Origin: Onchidella celtica
Lineage: Eukaryota > Mollusca > Gastropoda > Systellommatophora > Onchidiidae
Direction: 5' to 3'
Assembly (NCBI GenBank): GCA_963931925.1
Contig: OZ007574.1
Span: forward strand, 40,057,438-40,121,437
Length of the DNA: 64,000 nucleotides
Made by a program: the position numbers and the translations under genes. Below the pieces are notes generated by a model, which made no database searches, was not told where the DNA came from, and was given only the letters and a program-made list of their open reading frames with translations. Shown one piece after another: positions 12,701 to 21,334 of this stretch (position 1 is its first letter; every line of letters begins with the position of its first letter).

Positions 12701-15700
12701 TATTTCATACAATGGTTATCAGTCTGTGCTGTTGGAGTATAACCAAACATCATTTGTGACTTAATCATGACTGGAATGTTAACTGTTGGTTGCGGTTACA
12801 CCTCTCATCAAGAACCCCATGTATAAATGAGTCATTACTAGCAGGTCTGTCGATCATGCCAACTTTGAAGCCTCCTGCAAAGTATATGACATGGGAAGAT
12901 GGTCATGGAACCTCCACACCCTAAGATAACAGGCTAGGTTATTTATAGATGAAGTAGGTACTATATACTTCCCATAACTCAACAACTCAAATAAGATTCA
13001 CAGTGAATTTCACAGTAAGACCTTTTCTTGCATGCATGCATGCATTCCACCAATTCAGACTGCTATTACTTCAAAAAAAAAACAACACAGATTTTGCAGT
13101 CTTCTGCACAATTTTCTGGGTCACAGTGGCTATACGCATAGTATTGACTTACAGTCTGACAAATACTGATTTGCTATTTTTTAAGTCCAAAAATAAATGC
13201 CATTAATACTTGCATGGAGAAGCTGGATGACGAAATCTGTTTCACCTAACCCCTCGCTCTAACTGTGTTATAAAAAAATATGACGATATGGTGAAACTGA
13301 AACAAACAGAAAAATACCGGTCTATTTTCCATGACATATTACTCAGCTTGGTGCCATTAAGAGTCCTGCTTTCAAGTTGGTAATGATGTAAACAGAGAGC
13401 AAAGGATACATTTTAACAATGATTCTTGACATGACTTTGCTGTCTAATTCCTCTGAAATGTCAACATCATATTAGCATAATTACTTAATGAAAGGTTCAT
13501 AATTGCGGCAAGCTGCCAAGCCTGTAACAGTTAGTAAACACGAATAGCTATGCCATACAAACTCTCTGTACTAGATGTTTATTTTCTGATTACACTGCCC
13601 AATATAAACAACATAGAATTTAAAGGGAACAGTATAATACTAACATGTGAGAGCCTATCATTAATGAGTCTGACATGAAACTAACAATAATGTCACACCT
13701 GCAGTAATGGTTTTGACATGATTAGTGTCAAGCTGTTCTGTACACTGACTTTTGTTGTTGTACAAAAAGTATAAAAGCATTTTTACTGCGTAGTATTTCG
13801 TGTTGGATATTTGGTATACAATCCTTGTAAAATGTTCAGAGCAAGAGCAAGACAAAATTTGACATAACGTATTTACTGTCTTGCTACATTCTGCCTAATG
13901 CCATGTGCATTTAACGCATATTTCTGAAACCCTTTGTAGATCTAACAGCAACTCTGAATGCCAGATTTTTCAAATAACCACACAGAATATAAGAAAAATA
14001 AAAAAATGGAGTATTAGAAATATTTCCCTTGTCGAAAAAAGTGCGTTTCTCCGGTGTTAATGGTCTCTTGATATCTTTCTTACAAGCATATTAATCTTAC
14101 ACTAGTAGACTTTTTCTTTCATTTCTAATGAGATTGTTCCAAAGATAATCAATGAGATTACTGCTATGTGTCAGGATGACTTTCAAAATGACACTTGGAT
14201 CACATACCTTCTTTTAAAGAGATTTTCTCTCTCAGTTCCTTTTTCACTATCTCCATATCATCCACTTTTTTCTGTACCTCAGCTAGCTCCAGTTTCCTGT
14301 GGTCCAGCTCTATGGCCGGTGGGAAGCTCTGGTATTTCTTCATATAGTCATCCCTTGTATTACTATAATAGGCTACTTGATTTTGGTAAAATTTACTGAA
14401 ATGTTAGACAATTAAAAATTGCATGTGGAAGTATCTTATAAACTTTGTTGACCAGAAAAAATGTTCCCACTGCTCCCCCAAAGCTAACATTAAAGAAACA
14501 TCATTGAGCAATATGTTCACATGAAACAAAACAAATTCTTCTATTTTTTTCCTTTCTTGTGTAAGAAATGGATATGCATGGTGTTCAAAGTCTAATAATA
14601 ATGTTCACATGTTGCCAAATAGAGCAAGTATATCTGTTCATTTGCTCTAAAAGTCTAAAATGTGACATATCTGGAGGAATCACTTTGACCACCCCTTATG
14701 CGATAAATTTAAAAATGCTCACCAAAGTCCACAGCTGAATGAATTTCTCAGCAAACACCCATTTCTTAGGGCAAATGCAATCTTACACTGAAAAAAAAAT
14801 ACAAATTGATCTTTTGACTGTGTCTGACCTTTGTTTTTAAGTGCACTCACCAGTCAGTCTCTGTCTTGGCTTTAGTGATCTCTAACTGCTTTGAGAGAGC
14901 CAATTCATGATCTGACATCACATTAAGAGTGCTCTTCAAACTGGAATGAAACGTAGATGAAACGGAGACTGAGAAACAGATGAATTTGATCAATAATGAA
15001 TATTCTTTCATAAAAAGTTCATGACCGAAATTCGCTTCTATCATCTTTGTGAGCTGTTCTGATACAGATTGCCATGGTAAACGATTGTCTTTGCTTCCTT
15101 GCTCTGTATCTCTGTCTCTCTTGTCTTGCTAATTCATCACAGTAATATGCAGGGTAGTTTCATCATGTATTAACTGTTGTGACACTTCAGTTTTTCATGA
15201 TCATGTGAAAATTTAAAATATCTCTATAATGGACGCTAAAACACTGACAACAGCAACAGAACATAAAAACATCCAAGTTACTGTATTATATTATTGAATC
15301 ATGGGTGTTGGTTTGAATTTGAAATGAAAACATCATCATCTTTACAATTTTGTCAGAATTATGAACACTAACATGCAGAATATGAATAAGATGAAAGAAA
15401 TGCCATTACCTCAAAATGTTGTCCCTGTTGTTTGTATATTGCCTATGCAGCCTTTTGGTGTCCTCATCAAAGCGAGAAATTTCCTCCTCGAATCTAGAGG
15501 CCTGCTCAGATTTACACTGTACCTGGGCTTGCAAAGCTGCAAAAGATTTGTAGTACTGAGGGCTTTGGAATTCTTGAGAGAGTAATTTAAATGTATCATT
15601 TTGTGAGGAGCTAAAGATCTATCACTTCAAACCAAAATTTATACCAAGTAAACTGGCTTGCTGAGATCACAATTTCCTTTGTCAATTTATCATTGACTGC

Positions 15701-17407
15701 TGTTTGTGAAAACTGTTGACAAAAGTAAGAGCATTAAAACAGAATCTATGTTCTCAAGCCCTTTAGACGTAAGGTATAGACATTGCATCTGAAAACTTAC
15801 AATTTATCAGTTGATTTTCCTTGTCAATCATTTTCACATACTGCTGGTTCTCAAACTCTGTGAAAATATGAGGCAAAAGCAGGTTAATGATTGATAATCA
15901 GCTAATGCCCTTGAACCACAATTAATTAGGTCTGAGTCTGTACTTTATAGACATAAATTATACACGGGACCCAGACTCTATATTATATAATAACCAGTTA
16001 GGGTTCATTACTACTTTTTCACTACATTCCTTAATGTAAGCTTGCTGACTAAAAAAGTAAACACTTCTACGCAGACGTGCAACGGTGCACAGGTCTTTGT
16101 TGTGAATTCCAAGCCATCATTTAAGTGCAAAGTTCTGAACAATGGATATCGATGGTGTTGTGCTCTAACCAAGTAACTGGAAAATATTGACCAACTCAAT
16201 TTTTTTAGCTGAAAATAGTCACCACACCTTTCTGGGGGTTCCCTATTCAAATGGTAAGTCTACACGCATTATAAATAGCAAAACTGAGCTTCGAAGCCTT
16301 CAATAGTTACAATTCTAACCGTGTATGTGGCTGTTCTAATCGTTTAACTGATGTCTGTGGCAGAATTTTGCCGTGCTCTAGTCGTGTGTATCTCTAACTG
16401 CATAAGTGCCCAACAATACTTTGTGTGATAACCGCCTAACAGGATTAACCGGCTTAAAGACCTACATTTTAAAAAAAAATATTTATTATGACAGAAAGAC
16501 ATTTTGTTTGATTAATACGACCAAAAAGATATAGATCTAGACCTGTATAAAAAAAAAATCGAAAAAGATGTTTTTTCCGTCTCCTGGAAAACAATCCCAA
16601 ACCAGTTACACGGTTAGAGTACAACACCATCAATATATACCTTCCCAATCACTCACACAGCATAATAGGAGACCTGATTATTTCAGCTCAAACTGACACT
16701 CAGTTACTCAAATAACAGATTCTTAAATATTTTTGATGACCAAGTAGGGGCCTAAATATTGACTTTAGTCATGTTATTGTATCTGAGCTCCTGGACTGAC
16801 AGTAAGGGAGATAAAATTTTAAAATGCCATTAAATCATTGAATTCTTTCCCTTAGATTGCCAAAAACAATACTTGCATGGAAACTTAGGGTTAGACTCTG
16901 TGAATAGCATAAAGATATTATGATTAGCGTAATTATAGTCTAGATCTAGTACCGGTATCTCTATGGTGAATAGTAATCTCCATCATCTGCAAAAAAAAAA
17001 CTTCATCGTCACCTCCATGTTTCGGAGATGCACTGATTAAATACCAACCACTATGCTAAAGTCTCACTAATATAATATAGCCTAGCTAGCTGTCTGCTAA
17101 CCTAGATTTAGATTTCGACTAGAATCTATATATTATAGTCTAATTACCAGATCTAGATCTATAATAAAAGCATTTGAACAGAACTGTGTGATTGCCCGTC
17201 GGTTTGTTTCTTGAACATCTGTTGCCGTTCATGCAAGGTATGCTACTGTTGACCGTGGCACTCGCAGAGTTTGGCGGTCAGATTGCTTTAGTCCGCCAAA
17301 CGCGACCAGTGCCATGACCTTTTCTTATATTGCACATCACACCTACCATAACTGTGAATCAATTTATCCAGTTCAGAAGTGCCAAGGTCTGTGTTTACTG
17401 TTGTCAT
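3255..17407 (-). CDS. SIX6OS1: SIX6OS1-like (C14orf39 family) synaptonemal complex central element protein, multi-exon
   Basis: This is a spliced gene read from high to low coordinates. Coding exons are 17347-17407, 15801-15857, 15410-15536, 14851-14940, 14208-14395, one unresolved exon, 11855-11972, 10695-10816, 9729-9862, 8780-8979, 7398-7526, 6719-6907, 5877-6068, 5149-5191, 4579-4712, 4291-4384 and 3255-3769 (stop at 3255-3257). All have AG/GT borders and every phase joins except across the unresolved gap. The product is about 800 residues, against roughly 590 in mammals. Residues 1-215 are predicted coiled coil. Residues 12-39 and 113-140 share spacing with my memory of vertebrate SIX6OS1: a start LDKLI, then paired Tyr and KY before a Pro. 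In vertebrates SIX6OS1 partners SYCE1 in the synaptonemal complex central element during meiosis. The middle is acidic and Pro-rich, and the tail has repeated F-L-x-F patterns. The family call rests on remembered sequence, not on a search; another meiotic coiled-coil protein remains possible. Confidence 0.6.
4291..4384 (-). CDS. SIX6OS1: Coding exon
   Basis: The acceptor is tttttgtacag and the donor gtacat. It encodes KNLHKDLTSEEGDGPGFEST and then GFQPAFKLAAA. The short Phe-containing motifs resemble those repeated in the last exon. Confidence 0.6.
4579..4712 (-). CDS. SIX6OS1: Coding exon, Lys-rich
   Basis: The acceptor is tttttaatcag with a strong T tract, and the donor is gtaagt. Entered in phase 1, it reads PKLSKPEKQATIQGRGESAK and ends near GHFSHME in phase 0. 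Confidence 0.6.
5149..5191 (-). CDS. SIX6OS1: Coding micro-exon (43 bases)
   Basis: The acceptor is cttaacacag and the donor gtaact. It encodes TFAAATEPSQPPAP in phase 0 and exits in phase 1. It is small, but both borders and the phase fit, so it is probably real and could be alternatively spliced. Confidence 0.5.
5877..6068 (-). CDS. SIX6OS1: Coding exon, proline- and serine-rich
   Basis: The acceptor is catcccaaag and the donor gtacgt. The exon is exactly 64 codons in phase 0. It starts with PPPPPAMSVSKDSS and contains VPKMPRLLHQQTIHP. The composition matches the neighbouring Pro-rich exon. Confidence 0.6.
6719..6907 (-). CDS. SIX6OS1: Coding exon, proline-rich
   Basis: The acceptor is acctaaatcag and the donor gtaagt. 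The exon is exactly 63 codons in phase 0. It contains PRLTVPRPPRVPPPPTAARP, a basic proline-rich stretch that could bind SH3- or WW-type partners (inference only), followed by a short Gln-rich helix. Confidence 0.65.
7398..7526 (-). CDS. SIX6OS1: Coding exon, disordered middle
   Basis: The acceptor is attggttgcag and the donor gtgtta. The exon is exactly 43 codons in phase 0 and includes EHIRVATSEVQKQPSQTREE and a basic end LPVPNFRK. No domain is recognised. Confidence 0.6.
7687..8713. mobile_element. 1,027-bp non-autonomous DNA transposon in an intron
   Basis: The element starts aggtagtccaaactg and ends with the exact reverse complement, cagtttggactacct, a perfect 15-bp terminal inverted repeat. 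It is flanked on both sides by the same 9 bases, acttttatt (7678-7686 and 8714-8722), a perfect target-site duplication. I found no convincing transposase frame. A 9-bp duplication fits the Mutator-like group best, but the superfamily is an inference. It sits in the intron between the exons at 8780 and 7526. Confidence 0.8.
8780..8979 (-). CDS. SIX6OS1: Coding exon, disordered middle
   Basis: The acceptor is aatcccacag and the donor gtcaga. It encodes DDMAGLEDNPGLENASGSS and ends with ASEIQIQTESVTHP. The exon is 200 bases, phase 1 to phase 0. A transposon begins 66 bases downstream, inside the following intron. Confidence 0.6.
9729..9862 (-). CDS. SIX6OS1: Coding exon, acidic/Ser-rich linker
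   Basis: The acceptor is aacttttacag and the donor gtacat. After the split Arg codon it reads EEMEEDIANLSINDSEEKSA and ends near DQNCTSP. The exon is 134 bases, phase 2 to phase 1. No domain is recognised. Confidence 0.6.
10695..10816 (-). CDS. SIX6OS1: Coding exon, acidic linker
   Basis: The acceptor is gatctcaacag and the donor gtatta. It encodes VNRDSACDYEDYVGETKMD followed by TDDEESNGSVQTNNQNEVQT. The segment is rich in Asp, Glu and Asn, so the coiled coil has ended and the chain is probably disordered. It goes from phase 0 to phase 2. Confidence 0.6.
11855..11972 (-). CDS. SIX6OS1: Coding exon, second half of the coiled coil
   Basis: The donor is gtagtc. The acceptor is probably aaatttag at 11973-11974, although an alternative AG would start it at 11989 in phase 0. 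It encodes AKTKLETAKLEKEIHECLTE followed by KTELLEKLRELQISKQPEQ, a clear Leu-heptad coiled coil. It leaves phase 0, which matches the next exon. Confidence 0.6.
13410..13452 (-). CDS. SIX6OS1: Tentative micro-exon filling the phase gap
   Basis: Exon 5 ends in phase 1, and the exon at 11855-11972 needs phase 2, so an exon with length 1 modulo 3 is missing. This 43-base segment has a fair acceptor (gacatttcag with an upstream gctaat branch-like motif). It fits both phases and gives EELDSKVMSRIIVKI, a plausible continuation of the helix. Its donor (AAAAT then gtatcc) is weak. An alternative is 12503-12544 (NSWKDWLVGIRQS), with a good acceptor but the wrong exit phase. Confidence 0.22.
14208..14395 (-). 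CDS. SIX6OS1: Coding exon 5, most family-diagnostic segment
   Basis: The acceptor is aacatttcag and the donor gtatgt. The exon encodes KFYQNQVAYYSNTRDDYMKK, then a short break YQSFPPA, then a second helix with LELAEVQKKVDDMEIVKKEL. The order Y-x7-Y-x6-Y-x2-KY-x3-P without gaps is what I remember in the human protein at the same place. This is the main basis for the family call. Confidence 0.65.
14851..14940 (-). CDS. SIX6OS1: Coding exon 4, coiled coil
   Basis: The acceptor is ttcattccag and the donor gtgagt, a near-consensus pair. The exon encodes LKSTLNVMSDHELALSKQL and then EITKAKTETD. The HE followed by a Gln-rich helix matches the position of an HE-containing segment in vertebrate SIX6OS1. 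It ends in phase 2, and the codon TG|T crosses to exon 5. Confidence 0.65.
15410..15536 (-). CDS. SIX6OS1: Coding exon 3, coiled coil
   Basis: The acceptor is cttttgcag and the donor gtaatg. The 127-base exon carries the phase from 1 to 2 and encodes a charged helix containing EEEISRFDEDTKRLHRQY. The heptad-like spacing of Leu/Ile/Phe and the lack of Pro or Gly indicate coiled coil. Confidence 0.65.
15801..15857 (-). CDS. SIX6OS1: Coding exon 2
   Basis: The acceptor is ttttcacag and the donor gtaagt. Read in the phase left by exon 1 it gives FENQQYVKMIDKENQLIN. It is short and charged, consistent with the start of a coiled coil, and ends one base into a codon. Confidence 0.6.
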
Positions 17408-18145
17408 AATGCTGCTGATAGTCTAGATTCTAGGCCTAATCAAAGTGGCTTCTATGTAGAGCACCTAAGATTTAACAGATGTGAGGGCCCACAAAGATCT
17501 GGTTCAGAATAAAAATGATAAACAAACAATATTTATGTACGGCTAGAATCTAGATCGACATACAAATCGCCCAGCTCGTAAAAAAAATCACCTCCATGTT
17601 TGGCGTCTGCTGTGAAATCGGACTTGTAAAATTGGACATTGTCATTGAGGAATATCTGCACGATCAAATACCAATCCTCGGAGCACTACAATTTTCCATA
17701 AACACATAGAATCTATAGATCTAGAGTCTAGGCTAGGAAAAAGGCTACAAGTAAATACTTTTCTTCTTAATTTTATGACCTGGTGTACTGAAGTGTTTGA
17801 ATTGCGCGTTAATCTGCTTTCAGCATTGAAAAGAAAAAAAAAAAGGCTCACAAAAACAAATGAATAGGCAGCAAAGATTCATAGAGATCTAGATCTAGAT
17901 TTCGGACAAAATGCTGCCTTGACATTGCCGACTTATTAAATTATGAAACCTGTGATCCCAGTGCATTACAGCATCACCCAGCGTACGTTGATGGAAGAAA
18001 CATTCATTTGCTGTTGTTGTTGTTGTTTGTGCTAAACTAAATAATAGAAATAACGTAGAAGATCTATCATTTACTGAAAAAGTCGAAGCGATTGATTCGC
18101 CTGAGGTTCCATGTCTAGAAAAGCCACGCCGACTAGATCTAGGTG
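16525..18145. repeat. Cluster of TCTAGATC/AGATCTAG palindromes around the gene 5' end
   Basis: Short runs of tctagatctaga-type sequence occur near 16533, 16940, 17105, 17150, 17420, 17545, 17710, 17890, 18113 and 18133, but hardly anywhere else in the window (one at 44850). They overlap exon 1 and the presumed promoter. Similar motifs are frequent in heterobranch gastropod genomes, as far as I recall. Confidence 0.5.
17347..17407 (-). CDS. SIX6OS1: Coding exon 1 (start codon)
   Basis: The exon has an ATG at 17405-17407 and ends at a GT donor (gtaggt) after 20 codons plus one base. It encodes MTTVNTDLGTSELDKLIHSY, and the split codon G|AG (Glu) joins exactly to the next exon. The ELDKLI stretch corresponds in position to the conserved LDRLL near the start of vertebrate SIX6OS1. 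An AG (ctatcag) lies 7 bases upstream of the ATG, so a non-coding 5' exon further up is possible. Confidence 0.5.
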
Positions 18146-19200
18146 AGTTATTATTATCAGCACAGTAGATATTTACAAATTGTGCTATCAAGAGAGTAGG
18201 CTACGTTTGTTGATAAGCGAAGCAAAAGTTAACATCCGCTTCAGCACGAAATAAGCATTTCATAATTTCGTTCATTAATGGAATCGATTCTGTATTTATT
18301 GAAAGATTTTTTTCATTCAAAGGTAAATCACTCTTAATTTCATTTTGTGACTGTGCGTGAATGGTATAATAAAAAAAAAATGCTGAGGTGAAACGAAAGG
18401 AATTGTGGAGGGAAAGAGAAGTCAAACAATGGACGTGGAAAGAATCACCCAGGGTACGTTTTAAACTTAATATTCAGAGGGAGGGTTATGCTTTCAATTA
18501 CACTGCATTCTGTGATTTTCTTGGTCAGGTTCGATTGGTATTGTCTCGCCTCTCCTATCTTTCTCCTCCCCCCCTCTATTTGGCGTTTAAAGCCGGTCAG
18601 TCTTTTTTCTTGGTGGGCAAAATACATGAACTCGAACGTGTATGAACAAATAAGTAGTTCGGTGCTAAAGCAGCTTCACGTGGACAAGTTTGTGGCTCTC
18701 TGAACTCTCTCCCATAAGAAAAAAAAATGAAATAGCAAGAACAAAAGTCGGACAATGACAACAGAGTCGCTGATAAACTCAACAATAAATTACAGTGAAA
18801 CGTCCACGATTTGTAAAGGAGATAATTATCACATATAACACACTGTGGCAATTTCGCGGATGATGGGATGGGATGGGATGGGTAGCGGGCGTGGCCCATT
18901 TATGGCGGTGGACAGGTGAAGAAAACGAGGTAAAAAAAAAACACCTGATAGCCGTTAGTGAGAAACGAAATTCCCAAAATAAATAACAATGCAGGATCAG
19001 AGTAAAACCTTGAGAGATGTCAGCTGCAGAGGCAGTAAAATAGATGTGGTGCAAATAAAAGAATGGATAAAATAGCAACAAAATATGATTGACATAATCA
19101 TTGCCATCTTTATCTCTCAGAGATTTGGCGGGGAGGAGAGGGAGACAACTCACCTACGCCCTAAAATAACAAACAGCACCAGTCACTCAATGCACACAGC
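17408..19200. other. Upstream region of the SIX6OS1-like gene
   Basis: This presumably holds the promoter and any non-coding first exon. No TATA box placement can be defended. A possible donor after an ATG-led segment (17587-17634, ending catggag then gtgatt) could be a non-coding or alternative first exon. A (GGGAT)n tract lies at 18865-18885. Confidence 0.3.
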
Positions 19201-19204
19201 CAAC

Positions 19205-19292
19205 ACCCGGACACACACCCACACACGCACACACGCACACACACACATACACGCACACACTCACTCACACACACACACACACACACACACAA
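19205..19292. repeat. (AC)n microsatellite
   Basis: An imperfect AC/ACGC repeat ends in a pure AC run at 19266-19291. Confidence 0.95.
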
Positions 19293-20715
19293 GGAAAAGA
19301 AAAGCAACGAGAGGAAAACGCGCTGGCTCAATCAGTATCACGAAACCGCACAAGTGAGAAAGGCCTAATTCATTTCACAGTGGAGAAAGAAAACAGATTT
19401 ACCTGAACAGCATTCCTAATGTCAAACACGTTTTTTTAGGTTTGCAAGCATTAATTATTGTACTCGATTTTATTCAACAGCAAAAAATGGTAGTCCTTTT
19501 AAGACTTCACAAACTATTTGGCAAGTCATCTGTATTGTGTGAATACACTCTTGTTTGCTATTTCATGAAAGACTGGCACGGTGTAAAAAGTGAAACCAAA
19601 AACAACAACGAAACTTTTCACAAATTCAGCCAGTTTTCACTAGCCCTTATTCAAATAACACCAGCTTCGCCTTGAAAGTTCAATTAGTCATAAGAATCTT
19701 GGAAAATCCCACCCTAACACAAACAATTGGCTTTTTTCCCCTTGCCGTCAAAGGTGCAGCGCTATATACCCATTCCCTTTCAAGATAATTCTGGACCAGC
19801 CCACAGTCAGGTCTTTGTTCAAAATAAAATAAATTATGGCACCTGTAGACCATTTGATACCCGTGTTATTATATTGTCGATATGTTTACAGCTTCATGAA
19901 GACAACACGATACTGTTCTTTTGGTATCTGTTTACCTGTCTACACAGTGCTATGGGAACAAGGCGTTTACAGTTCGAGTGGGCACTTTCATAATGTCCAT
20001 ATCGATACTGGGGAGGTGCGGTGAATCTGCGAGTTTTTTTTTCTGCAACTACAATTAAAACTTTCGGCTTAGTATTTACACACCTGAGGTTTTTCAGCCC
20101 TTAGGAATACTGAAAGATAATCGTTAAGTATCGTTAGTTCATTACAAAAGTTAATAAGAATTATGAAGAGTTGTGGGGAGGTTGGGGTGAAAGGGTCGAG
20201 GAGATGGTGATCCTCTGATAGTAAATGAGCCAGGTCATGTCCCATACCTATACAACCAATGCTGTTTAATCTCTATATTTGGGTCCAGCAAATCATGCAC
20301 ACTGCCTCTTTTAGCAGCACTGTTAATTAATTAGCACTAATCATAGCCAGGTCACTCTCTGACGTCAGACGCCGCAATAAGTCAAATTTATTATCACCAA
20401 ATAGATCAATTTTCTCCTGGAAATATCATGTCTATGTTTGGTTTTTGGTGTCAACTTTAGCTTGCTCTTCAGAAAGAAAGTACACACACATTACAATATT
20501 ATTCCATCTCTTGGAGTCTCAACCTTGCTCTTCCTCTGTTATCTAGTTCTGAGTGTCTCGTTCAAATTTTGTGTCTGTCTACTCATTCATTCCTCTTGCA
20601 CATTCTGGGACTTTTAGTGGTCTTGTCTACAACACACTCCGCTGTTTTTCCTGAAAATGACGTATGAAAAACTCTCTTTGCTTCTAAAGCTATGAGGAGC
20701 GGAGTGGAACGTGTT
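19293..20715. other. No gene seen
   Basis: The sequence is of mixed composition with no supported frame, element ends or RNA gene. Confidence 0.4.
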
Positions 20716-20719
20716 ATGC

Positions 20720-20890
20720 TGTGGACAAGTATGCAGAGGCAAAGAGTGTTTTACTGTTTCATACTTCCTTCTCCGTAAGATAGCGGAGCGGGGCGAATGC
20801 TGCGGACAAGTATACAGAGGCAAAGAGTGTTTTTACTTTTTCATACTTCATTCTCCGTAAAAAAGCGGAGCGGAGCGGATGCTGCGAACA
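20720..20890. repeat. Tandem duplication, ~82-bp unit
   Basis: Two full units, each with ggacaagtatncagaggcaa, agagtgttt, ttctccgtaa and agcggagcgg, are followed by the start of a third (ctgcgaacaag). A related aaactctctttgcttctaaa segment lies just upstream in partial form. Confidence 0.7.
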
Positions 20891-21129
20891 AGAGCGCTTA
20901 ATTTGATTGCATGAGTTTATCATTAAAATATCATAAGCATGTTTCATTTTGCAGGGCCCAGAGTCTGATGAATACTTTCCTATCACCTTGACTATAACTG
21001 ATCCCTCTCTGCTATATACATCGTAGGCTGAGAGTGAGGATCAACTGGTCTGTCAATTTCAGCATAAATTGTCTCTCAATGGTCACAAGTTCCATGTCCT
21101 GCCAAGTATTGTTCCAAAAAAGAATTGTT

Positions 21130-21249
21130 GTGGGAGAGAGGGAGAAGGGGAGAGAGAGTAAGGGAGGGAGAGAGATAGAGAAAGACATATGGAGAGAAAG
21201 GGAAAGAGGAGAGATAGGGGAGAAAGGGGGGAGGGGGAGAGAGGGGCAG

Positions 21250-21282
<33 letters not shown>

Positions 21283-21330
21283 AAGAGGAGAGAGACAGAC
21301 AGACAGAAAGAGTGAGAGACAGAGAGACTG
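21130..21330. repeat. (GA)n low-complexity tract
   Basis: A purine-only stretch of GA/GGGA/GACA repeats. The long frames on both strands here are artefacts of composition. Confidence 0.95.
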
Positions 21331-21334
21331 AGTT

